From Guillardia theta CCMP2712 (lineage: Eukaryota > Cryptophyceae > Pyrenomonadales > Geminigeraceae), in NCBI RefSeq assembly GCF_000315625.1, contig NW_005434665.1, positions 493,220 through 557,219 on the forward strand: DNA of 64,000 nucleotides. The letters run 5' to 3'. Under the pieces are notes generated by a model, which was not told where the DNA came from, made no database searches, and worked only from the letters and a program-made list of their open reading frames with translations. Below are positions 12,435-28,400 of the stretch, piece after piece. Numbering within the stretch: the stretch's first letter is position 1; each line of letters opens with the position of its first letter. A program made the translations under genes and the position numbers.

Positions 12435-17065
<4,631 letters not shown>

Positions 17066-18258
17066 GCTGCTGGGTCATTATTCTTTCACTTGTATAGTTG
17101 GGACGAGGCTGAGGAGGACGAGTGCTGGAGCTCTGCTGGGACCTCATGGGTCGGGAAGACAAGGACCCAAGCCCAGGTGTGTACATGTGTACATGTGTAT
17201 ATCTGTTTGTGTGTATATCTGTACATGTGTACGGGTGTACGGGTGTACGGGTGTATGTTTGTACATGGATATGTGTTGATACTTGTGTCGTCCCCACAAG
17301 CCTCGTCTGTCCGCGTATGACCCGCGTGTCTGCGCGTGCGATGGCCTGTGGCAGATCCTCGTGCCGCCAACCAGCGATGCTGCGGCTCCCTGACGCTTCT
17401 TGCTCGGGACCCCAACCGCAACATCGTCAAATGAGCCGCCGACATGCCTGATAATGATGATGATGATGATGATGGTGGTGGTGATGATGATGGTGATGAT
17501 GATGATGATGATGATGATGGTGATGGTGGTGGTGGTGGTGGTGGTGATGGTGATGGTGATGGTGGTGGTGGTAGTGGTGGTAGTGGTGGTAGTGGTGGTG
17601 GTGGTGGTGGTGATGTCGACGACGATGATGGTGATGCCGATAGTACCGATGATGGTGAGGAGGATGAGGATGGTGAGGGGGATGGGTACTGTGATGATGA
17701 TATTTTGCATATATGCATCCGTGTATGTGACATTTGTCATCCGCAGCAACTCCAGCATAGCCCCAGCACAACATGTACATAAGATTCAGCCTCATACTCG
17801 TAAAGAAGAGTAAAGATTCAGAAAAGACAACGTCCACGTGCTCACGTAGAGAGGGTCATGGATGAGAATGGTCCTGAGAGATACAGGAGATATGCTCGAG
17901 TACTTGTATGTACAGTCCATGTACAGATACAGGAGATATGCTCGAGTACCTATATGTGCATGTACACGATGCGAGCGCGTTCACGGGTGTATGAGCATCT
18001 CCGCAAGTCTCGAGGGGCTGCACGCGATGAGGGTCTTGTATACCAACTAGTCGGATCTACTTACAGGACTCAAGGACTCTCCTCCCCCTCCCTGCTCCCC
18101 TGCTCCCCTGCTCCCCTGCTCCTCTTTCTTCCTCCTTCCCCTCTCCCTTCCTTCTGGGTTTGTTTCCTCCCCCTGCTCCGCTTCTTTTCCTCTCTCCTCC
18201 TCCTGCTCCTGCTCCTTCTGCTCCTCCTCCTCCGCTGTCTCGGATGCTGCGCGGCCCC
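17066..18258. other. Intergenic, microsatellite-rich
   Basis: Lies between converging genes. It holds a GTACATGTGTA/GTACGGGTGT tract (17176-17270), a GAT/GGT tract (about 17453-17690), a 25-bp direct repeat (17879-17903 and 17925-17949), and a C/T-rich stretch (18075-18235). His-, Asp- or Gly-rich frames here come from the repeats. Confidence 0.7.
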
Positions 18259-18797
18259 TCAGACCATATCAGAACCTGGGATGCGCTGCTGTTGCTTCCT
18301 TGCCTTGTAGCGCTGCAGGAGGAGAGATATGGGCATCAGCTGGCAAAGGAGCCGAGAAACAAGATGTGGGTCACCTGGAGCTGCTGCTGGAGCTTGTCGT
18401 TCAAGACGATGAGCTGCCTCATGTACGTCTCGCCTGCGGAGAGTGAGCGGGAGCGAAGGAGACGCCTCCTCGTATCACTCTTAGCTCCGTCCTTGCGGAT
18501 CTCCTCTTGCACCCACTTCCTTGCCTGCTCGCACTCCTGCAGGGCCAGTGAGCTCGAGACCAAGGCAGAGGAGCAAGCCTTGGCGATCGCGTCGGCAGTG
18601 TCATTCAGCGAGCTGTAGGAAGACTGGTCGTCCTGAGCAAGAAGTCAAGCAAGACAAGCAGGAGCAGGAGCAAGAGCAAGAGCAGGAGGAAGAGGAGCAG
18701 CAGCAGGAGCAGGAGGAGCAGAAGGAAGAAGATGCGGGAGACCCACCAGCACAGACGACATGACGAGCAGGATCTCCGACGCTTGACCGAACGTCAT
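18259..18797 (-). CDS. Small coiled-coil protein, unknown
   Basis: Three in-phase exons, 18797-18747, 18632-18375 and 18312-18259, give 120 residues. The sequence starts MTFGQASEILLVMSSVL and is mostly helical, with charged heptad-like stretches (ALQECEQARKWVQEEIRKD, MRQLIVLNDKLQQQLQRYK). It has no signal peptide, membrane segment or known motif. Size and helical content recall small subunits of trafficking or centrosomal complexes, but no family is recognised. It lies 147 bp beyond the stop of the next minus-strand gene and could share a 3' region with it. The start ATG is the first in the exon; an upstream exon is possible. Confidence 0.6.
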
Positions 18798-18944
18798 CTC
18801 CTCGCGGGGAGCAGCTGGGCTTTGAGGTCAGTCGCGAGGCTGCAGAGGCTCCTTCCTCACTTATCGCGAGCTGCTGCCCGTCAGGGTACATGGCTGGGGG
18901 GTCGAGGTGACCTGCCCTAGTCGTCACTGCCACAGCAGGCGAGG

Positions 18945-21029
18945 TCAAGAGTCCCAACCCGACGATCCTCGGGCTCCTCTCGGCGGCATCAAAGCAGCTT
19001 GCGGGGGAGGAGGAGCATAGACCGGTTGCTGGGCTTGTGCTGGTGGGGAAGGAAGAGCATAGACCGGTTGCTGGGCTTGTGCTGGGGGGAGAGGAACATA
19101 CACCACTTGCTGGGCTTGTGCTGGGGGGAGAGGAATATACACCACTTGCTGGGCTTGTGCTGGGCCGCCATCGTAGGACAAGTCTGCCTGCACGCTCGGA
19201 ATAATAGCGGAGTTACGAGCAGCAGGGCTGGAGCTGGCTTGGTCGTTGGGGAGTGGAGGGTAGGAGAACGTGTCCGTCAATTTGAGCTGATTGAGAAAAC
19301 GCTTGTCTAACGCGTGTTGTTTGAACGATTGTCGCACCGGATACATGAATTCGTTCGCAAGCCTCTCCAGCCTCAGCTGCAACAAGATCGTAACGTACAG
19401 CAACATGCCGGTTATCACAAACACCAAAGCAGCCGCAGCAGAGCTGACCGGCACAGGGATCGTCCAGCTGAAGCCCAGCACCCCCTCCCTCAGCTCCGTG
19501 AAGCAGCTCCCACAGTCAACCCGGTCGCCCGGGCTCACGTCACAGCCCATGATACCGCAGGAGCTGACGTAGCCGCAGACGCTCTTGATCTTGAGACAGG
19601 TCCGTACCTCCTCCACCCTCATCGTCTGCCTCATTACCTGGGGGAACGGAACGACCTCCCCAGCACACCCTGGGCTGCTCTGCCAGAACATGCAGTCGCT
19701 GGCGAGCTCGAGGTGGACCATGTCTAGCTTCATCTCGCACTGCTGCTTGCTCGTCACGCTCTTGGCTAGGATCACCTCGGGGAAGAGGATCGGCTGGCCG
19801 GAGGTCTTGACCCCTCTAGTCTCCGAGCAGTTCACCCAAGGGCTGCTGACCCCCACGACAACATGCTGGGCCTTGAGGATCTGGTATTCGACGCCATACT
19901 TGGAGGGAAGAGGCTTGTAGATCAAGATGGAGATCTTGTCGGTCTGAGAGCAGACCATCTTGAGAAAGAATGTTGTCCAAAGAACCCACTGATACTCTGA
20001 CTGGGCTTTGCACCATCGCGTTTTTGCCATGTCTCCCTGCCCGTGACACTTAGGATACGTCAGCTGCCCGGCCAGCACGTCCATGAGCCCAAGGAAGATG
20101 AAGATGAGGAGGGCAAGCTTCTCAAACCCGCTCAAGACCGGAGCGAGGATGCAGGCGTAGATGGTGCAGAGGACGACGACGATCTCCGTCAGCCGCCTGA
20201 CCATCACCATATTCCCGTAGCGGACGTTGGCTTGCTGGATCAAGCTCACAAACAGGCCCGACATGAGAAGTGAGGCCCCGTTGATGCAGGTGACGCCGCT
20301 GCGGATGTTGACCAGAGTGTCCATGAGCATGACGACGAACTGCAACTTGACCAGAAACTCAACCAGGAGGCCGCACCGGATGTCCTTCTTGAAAATGGCG
20401 GAGACGAAGCCTGGCAGGAAAAGCTGCAGTACGGATGTGACGATCGACAGGTAGCCGAGCATGTCCAAGTCTGAATCATCTCCTTTCCGCACCTGCCACA
20501 GTATGCAGGGGGCGACGAAGACGATGGTCATCGAATACAACCACTCCAGAAAGGTCTGCCAGAGTTTGAAATGCACATAGCCTTCATTGAGCTCGATCAA
20601 GCGTCGGAACCTTCTCAAGAAGACTGAGTTCGATCCCTTGCAGCCGAGGTCTTTGTTGTACATGGTCCACTTCTCCTCAAAGACCTGCAGGTCTCCTCCG
20701 ATCTCCCGCACCACCTTTGTTTCAGTGATCGCAAGGTCAGAAGCCACCTTCTCAGCCACCTCGTTAAACTCTGGCGTGGTCAAGGCTCGAAGCTTGAGCT
20801 TCTTCTCGAACTCGTAAACTCTGTCGTCCCTGGCCATCCTGCATGTCAACATCCCATCTTTGATCTCGGCTTTGCAGCGCCGCTCGCTTGGAAGCGGACA
20901 AGCCACCACGGGATTGTCCACTGGTATCAGTCTCTCCATCTCCTGATTTAGAACGGCGAGGTCGACGTTCTCTAGGTTGTTCTTAAGATCTCTGTTGAAG
21001 ATCTGGGACTCCAGTTCTCCTTCCACCAT
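18945..21029 (-). CDS. Seven-helix membrane protein with Cys-rich loop, unknown family
   Basis: A single intronless frame of 694 residues. After about 150 charged residues come six hydrophobic helices near 160-180, 188-212, 220-242, 251-268, 280-300 and 304-322. A large loop (about 323-560) with more than a dozen Cys follows, then a last helix starting at VSSAAAALVFVITGMLLYV. The cytosolic tail ends in four PPAQAQQ-VY-P repeats of 13-14 residues. The layout (Cys-rich loop between the last helices, Pro/Gln tail) suggests a surface channel or receptor, but no family signature is seen. The lack of introns is unusual beside its neighbours. It could be lineage-specific. Confidence 0.75.
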   Translation of the reverse strand: MVEGELESQIFNRDLKNNLENVDLAVLNQEMERLIPVDNPVVACPLPSERRCKAEIKDGMLTCRMARDDRVYEFEKKLKLRALTTPEFNEVAEKVASDLAITETKVVREIGGDLQVFEEKWTMYNKDLGCKGSNSVFLRRFRRLIELNEGYVHFKLWQTFLEWLYSMTIVFVAPCILWQVRKGDDSDLDMLGYLSIVTSVLQLFLPGFVSAIFKKDIRCGLLVEFLVKLQFVVMLMDTLVNIRSGVTCINGASLLMSGLFVSLIQQANVRYGNMVMVRRLTEIVVVLCTIYACILAPVLSGFEKLALLIFIFLGLMDVLAGQLTYPKCHGQGDMAKTRWCKAQSEYQWVLWTTFFLKMVCSQTDKISILIYKPLPSKYGVEYQILKAQHVVVGVSSPWVNCSETRGVKTSGQPILFPEVILAKSVTSKQQCEMKLDMVHLELASDCMFWQSSPGCAGEVVPFPQVMRQTMRVEEVRTCLKIKSVCGYVSSCGIMGCDVSPGDRVDCGSCFTELREGVLGFSWTIPVPVSSAAAALVFVITGMLLYVTILLQLRLERLANEFMYPVRQSFKQHALDKRFLNQLKLTDTFSYPPLPNDQASSSPAARNSAIIPSVQADLSYDGGPAQAQQVVYIPLPPAQAQQVVYVPLPPAQAQQPVYALPSPPAQAQQPVYAPPPPQAALMPPRGARGSSGWDS
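19004..19166. repeat. Four coding tandem repeats of about 40 bp
   Basis: Near-identical units with the core CTTGCTGGGCTTGTGCTGG on the + strand encode AQAQQ-VY-P repeats in the tail of the membrane protein. Confidence 0.9.
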
Positions 21030-22919
21030 GCTGCTGTGATGTGTCAGGCTCTAGATGCTCAGGGTAAGAGTCAACTGCGAGTGAACAGCGTCAGGACTCC
21101 TCTACGACGCGTGCAAGGGCGGAAGCATCAGACGTGAAGGAGAGGACAGGAAAACGAGATGTGTGAGGGTTGGGACAGTGCGCGGTACCGGCCACGCCCT
21201 GGCCCCTCAGTGAGTACTGGCCAAAATGTGAAGAACAGGACGAAGGAGGATAGTGTGAGATCTAGGACAGGAAAGGACAGGACAGGACAGGGGTGGGAAG
21301 CAATGATGGGAGGAGCGATGAGAGGAGCGATGGGAGCAGGAGAGGAGGAGGAGGATGACGTTCACCTGCGTTCTCTTGTGCTGGGAGGACCACCAGACGC
21401 TTTTCAATTTGTCACATGCGCTGGGAAACGCTGCCCCACCCCCCCATTTCCCATCTTTCACCCCCCTTCCTCTGCCCAAGGCACTGATCCAGTCAAACTT
21501 TTATTGACTGAAAAAGCAAGGCAAACTGGAGCAAACAAACGAGGACGAGGATAAAGCCTACAAACCCGCCTCAATAAAATACTAGGAAGCTAAGGAGGCA
21601 GCGAAAGCCACTACTACTCCAACCACGGGGGCCGAGGACTTCCGGGGCACTCAGTGCTGCCTCTCAATGTACTACTGAGTTCTCCACCCCCCTCCCCCCC
21701 CTTTCCAACTCTACTACCCCCTCTCAGCCCACTGTTTACCCCATGTCGATGTACCCCCTCATATCTATTAAAACCACCCCCTTCATATCCACCCATTCGG
21801 CGATCTCATCCGAATCGAACTGTGCAAGACCACCCCCGACTATGAACCCACCCCACGACATCAGAACCCCAATTTTTCCCCTGACAATATACCCTACTCT
21901 ACCTAGGAATACACCCACCCCACCCTCTCCATCTACGACCCTTGCCCCTATCTGCTTGAAACGTTGTATTTTCACAACGTTTCACAATCAAGCCAACACG
22001 GATTTCGCAACTCCTTTATGAATTGGCTGGACCCCCACCCCCCACCCCACCCCCCGAATGACTACGCATGACCCTCGCTCCACCTGCAACTCGTCTATGC
22101 ACCCTGGCAGGGATCGGAACATTTCTGTACGACTACCGGTACTTCTTGCAATCAAAGTACCTCTACATTGACTACCCCGACCCCTTTTTGGCCCCCTTCA
22201 TTTAGAGTAAATTTCACTTAAAAGCTCACCCACCCCCTTTAATTTCTGTCTACCACCCCCCTCATACCCTCGTAGTCCTCCATGCCGCTCGGCGATGACT
22301 GTAGCATGCGTTGAGAGGACGAGGAAAGGGAGGAGGAGGCGACTGGGGGATGGGGGAGGCGACCATGGTGAAGGGTGTGACGAGCATGATAGAGAGTCAG
22401 AGACAAAGAAGACATGAGAAGGTGGTATGACGGTGAGCAAAAGAAAGCAAACCGACGAGGAGTGTGAGTCATCGCGAATGATAGACGATCACGCCAAATG
22501 ACAAAGGCCTCGAGCATTTCGCAGATGAAATGAATAAGCAGAAGAGTCTTGATATGATTGGTTCGTTGAGGATGCGATGAAGTAGATCATGTGTCATTGA
22601 AGATCCTGCTGTTCAGCAAGGTCTAGGTCAGCTTGCACGAAACGCACTTCTCTGCAACCGCGCGAAGATGAAGAGAGTGAGGAAGCAGATAGTCCTTACA
22701 TGAGATTGAAATTGAGTTCTCCGTGCTCTTAAAGCTGCAAATGACCTAAAGGAGCTCACCAACATGAGTGTGAGCGTCTTCAAGAAGGTTTCAATCATAG
22801 GCCACTGCGATGGTACGGAATTTGTTGTAAAGGCAAAGTGTATCGTAGACAGCAGCAGCTGCATAACATTGGCTGAGAATCAGCATCTTGGTCGATCTTG
22901 ACTTATTCGTTTCGCTCAG
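21030..22919. other. Intergenic with C-rich strand-skewed tract
   Basis: Lies between divergent genes. From about 21430 to 22265 the + strand is rich in CCCCACC/ACCCCC words with few G. The rest is ordinary. No exon was recognised. Confidence 0.6.
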
Positions 22920-24980
22920 ATGAGTACCGACAAACCCTTCCGAGAGGACGAGACGTGAGTCAGACCTATCGCCTGCTACAGCTCAAGTTGTTGGTGCTGA
23001 CGTGCGCCCAGGTACCACGTCACGTCCGAGATTTCATTCATGGGCTCTGATAGTTCACCTCGTCACTTCTCGAGGTCCTTGCTCTTTGATATCTGACTTT
23101 ATCCTACGCTGACGTTGTAGCAGGGATCAGACTCTGCAGACAGAGCCTTTCCTGACTTACTTCCCTTTCTGTAGCGATTTCGGGCCTCTGAATTTGAGGT
23201 AGTGGGAGTGTTCTGACAGTGCAGCTGCGCTGACCGTTCTCTGCTAGTTGTATCCTCCGATTCTGCTCTTCATTGTCCGAGCTCATCCGCGAAAAACATG
23301 TAAATGCAATCTTGGCTTTTTCCAGGCTCCTTACCCTCCCTCTCAGAACGTTTTGGTTCAATCGCCACCTGAAATTGAGCCCCGAACAAACACCATTTTC
23401 CTCATAGGATGCTTCCTGGTGTCTTGCCTTCCTCGCGCGCAGGTCACAGGTCTAACGTCCCATCAGATTCTAGAACGGGAAATGGACCCCAGTCAAGCCG
23501 ATCTGCCGTTCTGTCGAGCCCATCCTACTTTCTTGCGGTCTTACCCTGATGGTAGCATTTCGACGCTGCTGTGCTGCTGTGCTGACAAGCGTGCCATTAG
23601 CGTCATATCACAACGTCGGGTTTGAAATCAGCGTCTTCGACGCCTGGCGGGCAGTGGAGAAGGCGAATGTAAGTAGTCGCTGGGTCGCCCTTGCGCTGAG
23701 AGAGGTTGATGGCAGAGGGAGGGATGGCTGAAGCCCGAGGTCTTGGACTTGGAGGTCTAGCATGCCTGCTCGAGATGAGGAGCTGTGACTTGGAGGGAAC
23801 AGGAATACGACCATTACGACGACCCCAACAACGGCGACATGCAAATCATCGTGCCGAACAAGCTCCTGCTGTTCAAGGTAGCCTATGATTGGACCGGCAA
23901 GTTGGCGGCTGATGTGAAGCGCAGGGGCCTGTGGAAGACATACCTGAAGGAAGTTTGTGGGTCGACAACCACTACGTCAGAATGGTGAGGTGGTCATGGT
24001 TGCCCGAGCGAGGGGAAGGGGGAGCAGGGAGGGAGGAGCAGGGAGCAAGAAAGGGGTAGAGGGAGGAGAGGGAGGGCAGGAAGGATTATGGACCAGTAGG
24101 GATGTTGAAGTTGGATGTTGGCAGTTCCATCCGAGGTTCTACCTTGAAGTCTTCGAAGAGATCCGAGTCAAGACTGTTGTTCGTCTCAACGCTCCCAACT
24201 ACGACCCTAAATTCTTTGAGGTGCTGCTTGTGGAGGGAGGGAGGAAGGGAGAAGAGGGAGAGGAAGAGAAAGGGCTTACTGTGAGCAGGATGCCGATATG
24301 GAGCACGTGGACCTCTTCTGCGAGGACTGCTCGGTTCCTCCAACCCAAGTCATCTTCCACTTCCTCCAGCTGCTCCAGCGGGTGGATGGCATGGTAGCCG
24401 TTCACTGTGATACTGGTCTCGGCGTCGCTGCCATGCTCGTTGGTGAGAGGAGGGTCGAGGATGCGCGAGGGAGGATGACGGGGAGATGCAGCGACCTACC
24501 TCATCAGCTTCCACTCCTTCACCGCAAGGTAAGCGAGACTTCCTGCTGTAGAAGCCTCCTGCTTTATCTGCTCGTGCTTCTCTTGCTCCTGCTCCTGCTC
24601 CTGCTCCTCTTCCTCGTGCTCCTCTTTCTGCTACTTTTGCTCCTCTTGTCCCTACCTTCCCTTTCTGCCTCCTCCTGCTTCCTCTAGTTGGCCTTACAGT
24701 TTTTTGGTTGCAGGGAGGCGATTAGCTGGGTGAGGATCATGCGGCCGGGGAGCATCATCGGCATGCAGCAGCTGGTGAGGGACGGGGAGGGAGTGCGAGC
24801 GCTGAGACGAGTTGCAGTACCTGGAGGAGAAGGAGAAGGTCTGGAGAGACGCAGGGAAGAGGATGCAGACAAGGTGAGGATGGAACGACGACGAGGAGGA
24901 GGAGCTGACTTGGGCAAAGGTGTGCGCCGGACGTAACAGGGATAGCAGACTTGAGGATCAGAAAGGACGACTCATGGTGA
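22920..24980 (+). CDS. CDC14-like dual-specificity phosphatase, catalytic Arg missing
   Basis: In-phase exons: 22920-22954, 23012-23074, 23124-23198, 23248-23299, 23347-23551, 23601-23668, 23803-23877 (or -23952), 24125-24220, 24289-24442, 24492-24528, 24714-24774, 24818-24873 and 24920-24980, giving 345 or 370 residues. CDC14 landmarks appear in order: SDFGPLNL, TNTIFLIGCFLV, ASYHNVGFEISVFDAWR, EYDHYDDPNNGDMQIIVP, VKTVVRLNAPNYD, VDLFCEDCSVPP, VAVHCDTGLGVAAML, and WVRIMRPGSIIGMQQ. The signature HCxxGxxR reads HCDTGLGV: Cys is kept but the phosphate-binding Arg is Val (codon 24424-24426), and the next TG is AA. The general-acid Asp region is kept. CDC14 reverses CDK phosphorylation at mitotic exit or acts at cilia; this copy is probably a pseudophosphatase. 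It is shorter than animal or yeast CDC14. Confidence 0.85.
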
Positions 24981-25416
24981 GGAGGAGGAGGAGGATGAGG
25001 AGGAGGGAGAAGTTGCAGGGGAGTTGACAGCTGGGCAGGCGAAGGTTTGCTTTCACACAAGCAGAATTTCCTGCCCCCTCGGTAATTCTCTTCAACATTT
25101 TATTGCTTCCTCCTCTTCCTCCTCCTGATGCAAGCCAACTTTTATCATTCCCAATGACGCTGCTTATGGCCCGCTGTTGTCCTGCCAACAACCTCCTTTC
25201 GCCCTCGTTCTGCTCCTCCCTCTCTCCCCCTCACGTTCTAGCAGGTCTCCAACAACAAAGGAGGCAAGCTTGAGTCAAACTTCGATTTCGAGTAGCTTCG
25301 TCCATGTCCCTCCCCCTGCTCCTCCTCTCTCCTCTCTCCTCTCCAGTCAGCTTGTCCCTATATGTAACTTGTAAATAGTCGGATAATCGCTTCTTCCGGC
25401 TCCCTCCTCCTCCCCT
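24981..25416. other. Intergenic between convergent genes
   Basis: Holds the 3' regions of the CDC14-like and ARF-GEF genes. It is pyrimidine-rich in part. Nothing else was recognised. Confidence 0.6.
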
Positions 25417-28400
25417 CTAGCTCTGCTTCTCTTCCTCGTTGGGTTTCTCATGCGGAGCCTCTTGCGGGGGTGGAGGAGCAGTGGTGGGTCGCTTCACATT
25501 TACTGCGCACGCTAGTCAGGCCGGCAGGGTGAGGGAGGGCTGGGGGAGGCTGGAGGTCCAGCTGAGAAGGGACAACAAGGTGCGGGAGGGTGACTAGGAG
25601 GGAAGGAGGGAGAGAAAGTAGAAAGGAACCTGAGGGAGCGGCCGGGCGGGGCGTGAAGGAGAGGAGGAAGGGTGGAGGAGGGGGGGAGGAGGAGAGAGGA
25701 GCCGAACTCACCAGGCATGATTTCTCCCTTGAGATCCGGACAGAAAGCGTCGATTACTGTCGCAGTCAGCGCCCACATGTCTTGGCCGGACGATCTGATA
25801 GGACGTGAATCAGCGACGTAGGAGAGAGCGAGGAAGGAGAAAGAGAGGAGGGAAAGAGGGAGGGAGAGTAGGGGAGAGGGAGGGAGAGGAGGGGAGAGGG
25901 AGGGGAGGAGGGGAGAGGGAGGGGAGGAGGGGAGGAGGGAGGAAGGAGGTTGCTTACTGCTGGACTTTCTGGTACTGAGGGTCCGAGTGCATGGCTTGAA
26001 GCATCTCCTTGAGTACCTGGCGGAGCATGAGGGGAAGGCAAACGAGGAGGAGACGAGCAGAACAGCACGGGAAAGGGGAGGGAGCAGGAGGAAGGAGCAG
26101 CGGCGGGTGGAGCAGGAGGGAGGGACAGACAAGAGGGGGACGGGCGGGGCAGCACCTGGACGATCTCGTTGGAGATGGGATCCCTCTTGGTCGCTCTGAT
26201 CCGAAGCTTGAAGGCCTCGATGAGGCCCAGGAGCCTCAGCCAGAGCATGTGGAGCTCGGGGAGGTGAATGATGAGATGCCTGGCAGACGCAGTGAGGGAG
26301 GAGGTGCGGAGAAGAGGAGGGAGGAGGGAGGAGGGAGGAGGGAGGAGGGAGGAGGGAGGAGGGAGGAGGGAGGAGGGAGGAGGGAAGAGGTGAGATAATA
26401 GTTGGAGCAGAGACAGGGGAGTGAAGGAAATTTGGAGAGGAGCAGGAGGCAGAGGAAACAAAGGAGGCTAAGGAGATGCTGCGAGGGAGGGAGGGAGGGA
26501 GGGAGGGAGGGAGGCAGCAGCGGTGCTTACAGATTGTTGCGGTAGGACTTGCAGAGCACGAGAAGTGTGTTGAGGCACATGATCTCGGCTTGCGTCTGCC
26601 CCGCGTTGGCGGCAGTCTTGAACTTGGAGGAGACGATAGGGAAGACGATCTAGCAAGTGATCGTAAGAGGAGAGGAGAAAGATGGTAGTGGGTGGTGAGG
26701 GCGGGGGAAGGGAAAGGAGGAGGAGGAGGAGTAGAGGGAGGGGAAGAAGGCGAGGGCCCAAACCTGATCGTAGCAGTCTCGCCATGCAGTGGCGTAGGGG
26801 ACGTAGACGTCAGCAGAGAGGAGGGCCCGCTCGAGGCTCTCGAGGGCAGGGAGGGAGAGGAGGGAGAACTTGTCGTCATGCGCTAGGCGACAGAAAGATT
26901 TGACGCAGAGCATCCAGAGGTTGCACCTGATCATGAGAGGATCAACAGAGAGGAAGCGGACGAGAAGAGATCCGGTCATGGAGACAAGACACACGTCACA
27001 CTTGCTTCACAAAGTCGCTCGCTTGGATAGGACGTCTCATCACCATCACACCAGAGGGCAGCAGACAAGAGGGCAAGGGAGGAGGCAGACAAGAGGGCAA
27101 GGGGAGCGGAGGAGGGAGGTACGCCATGTCTCACCAGCTCTGCTCGTCCTCTGGAGAGTACCCCAGCCCGAAGTTGCTGTCCGGCCCATCCTCCCATGTC
27201 TGCTCGACGCCTATCGCCACGCTCGAGCTCGTCGTCTGCTCAGCCGCCAGACTTGCGATGCTTCTCGTCGCCTCCTTCTCATGCTCTACATGACCTTGAG
27301 CACCCTCCGGTGCAGGAGCAGCAGGGGCAGCAGGAGTTTCTCCTGCTGGGGCCTGAGCCCCGCAGCTCATCTGGTGAGGGCCGAGGGGCTGGTAGGTGAG
27401 GACGACGGTCCTCTTGTCGTCACCTGCCGCTTTCCAGGTCCTGAGGCGGAGGAAGAGGCAGTACATGAGCTCCATGATGTTCATCCCCGCTGCCTGTTGC
27501 CACTTTCTCACCTCCGCGCCGGAGCAGGTCGGCTTGTTGAGGGCCAGGGCCGCGTGCTGGCGGGCGACGTTGGGGTCGAGGAGCGAGTCGATGAAGCCCA
27601 GGAGCGCTTGCTGGCAGAAGTCGAAGTTGAGGGCTGAGATGTGTTGCCTGCCCTCCTCCCGCAGAAGGAAGGACATGGACTCCAGCGCCGGGCGGCTGGC
27701 GGAGGGAGCCATGCTGGCGAACTCTTGAAGGAGGGAGAGGATGCTCCTCCAGTCCTCCCTCTGCTTGATGTTGTTCGCGTTGGCTCGGAGGAGCGTGAGG
27801 AGGCCGACGGAGATGCGGTCGGCCAGGGACTTGAGGACAGAGGCAGGGAGGGAGGGGATGCACCTGACCCCCTCCATGAGATCGGCGTTGATCGCGTCCA
27901 CGGGGGCGAGGCGGAGGCAGAGGCGGAGCTGGTTGACGACGATCCGTTCAGAGGACAGGCTCGGGTACTGGATGCTCTGCAGCAGCTGCTGGAAGTGAAC
28001 ATGGAGGGGCTGCCAGATCAGAGAAATCCGCTGCTGGTTGGCTAGCGCGGTATTGGTGAGGAGCTCGAGGAAGAGAATCGAAGTCTCTAGGGATCCGGAG
28101 GGATCGTGCGCTTCGCTGCCTCCATCCAGGCTGATGAGCCGGGAGGAGGAGACGATAAGGGCAGAGTTGAGGCTGGCGAGAGCGTCGTTGGAGAGGAACT
28201 TGGTGTTCATGAGCAGCTCCTCGAGCTTCAGGCTGGCGACCCAGGCCGTCAGCTCCTCGTAGCCGGGCATGTTGAGGCACGTCGTGAAGGTGTTCTTCTT
28301 CTGCTCTACCGCAGCTGGGCCGCTGCCCCACAGGTAGCTGAAGATGGACCGGACGCCTGCCCTGCCTCCTCCTCCCGCCTCTCGGTGGAGGAGGTTGATG

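Noticed and set aside
17453..17690. Repeat array that might pass for a CRISPR or a His/Asp-rich protein
   Set aside because: Plain GAT/GGT microsatellite with no spacer structure. The host is a eukaryote.
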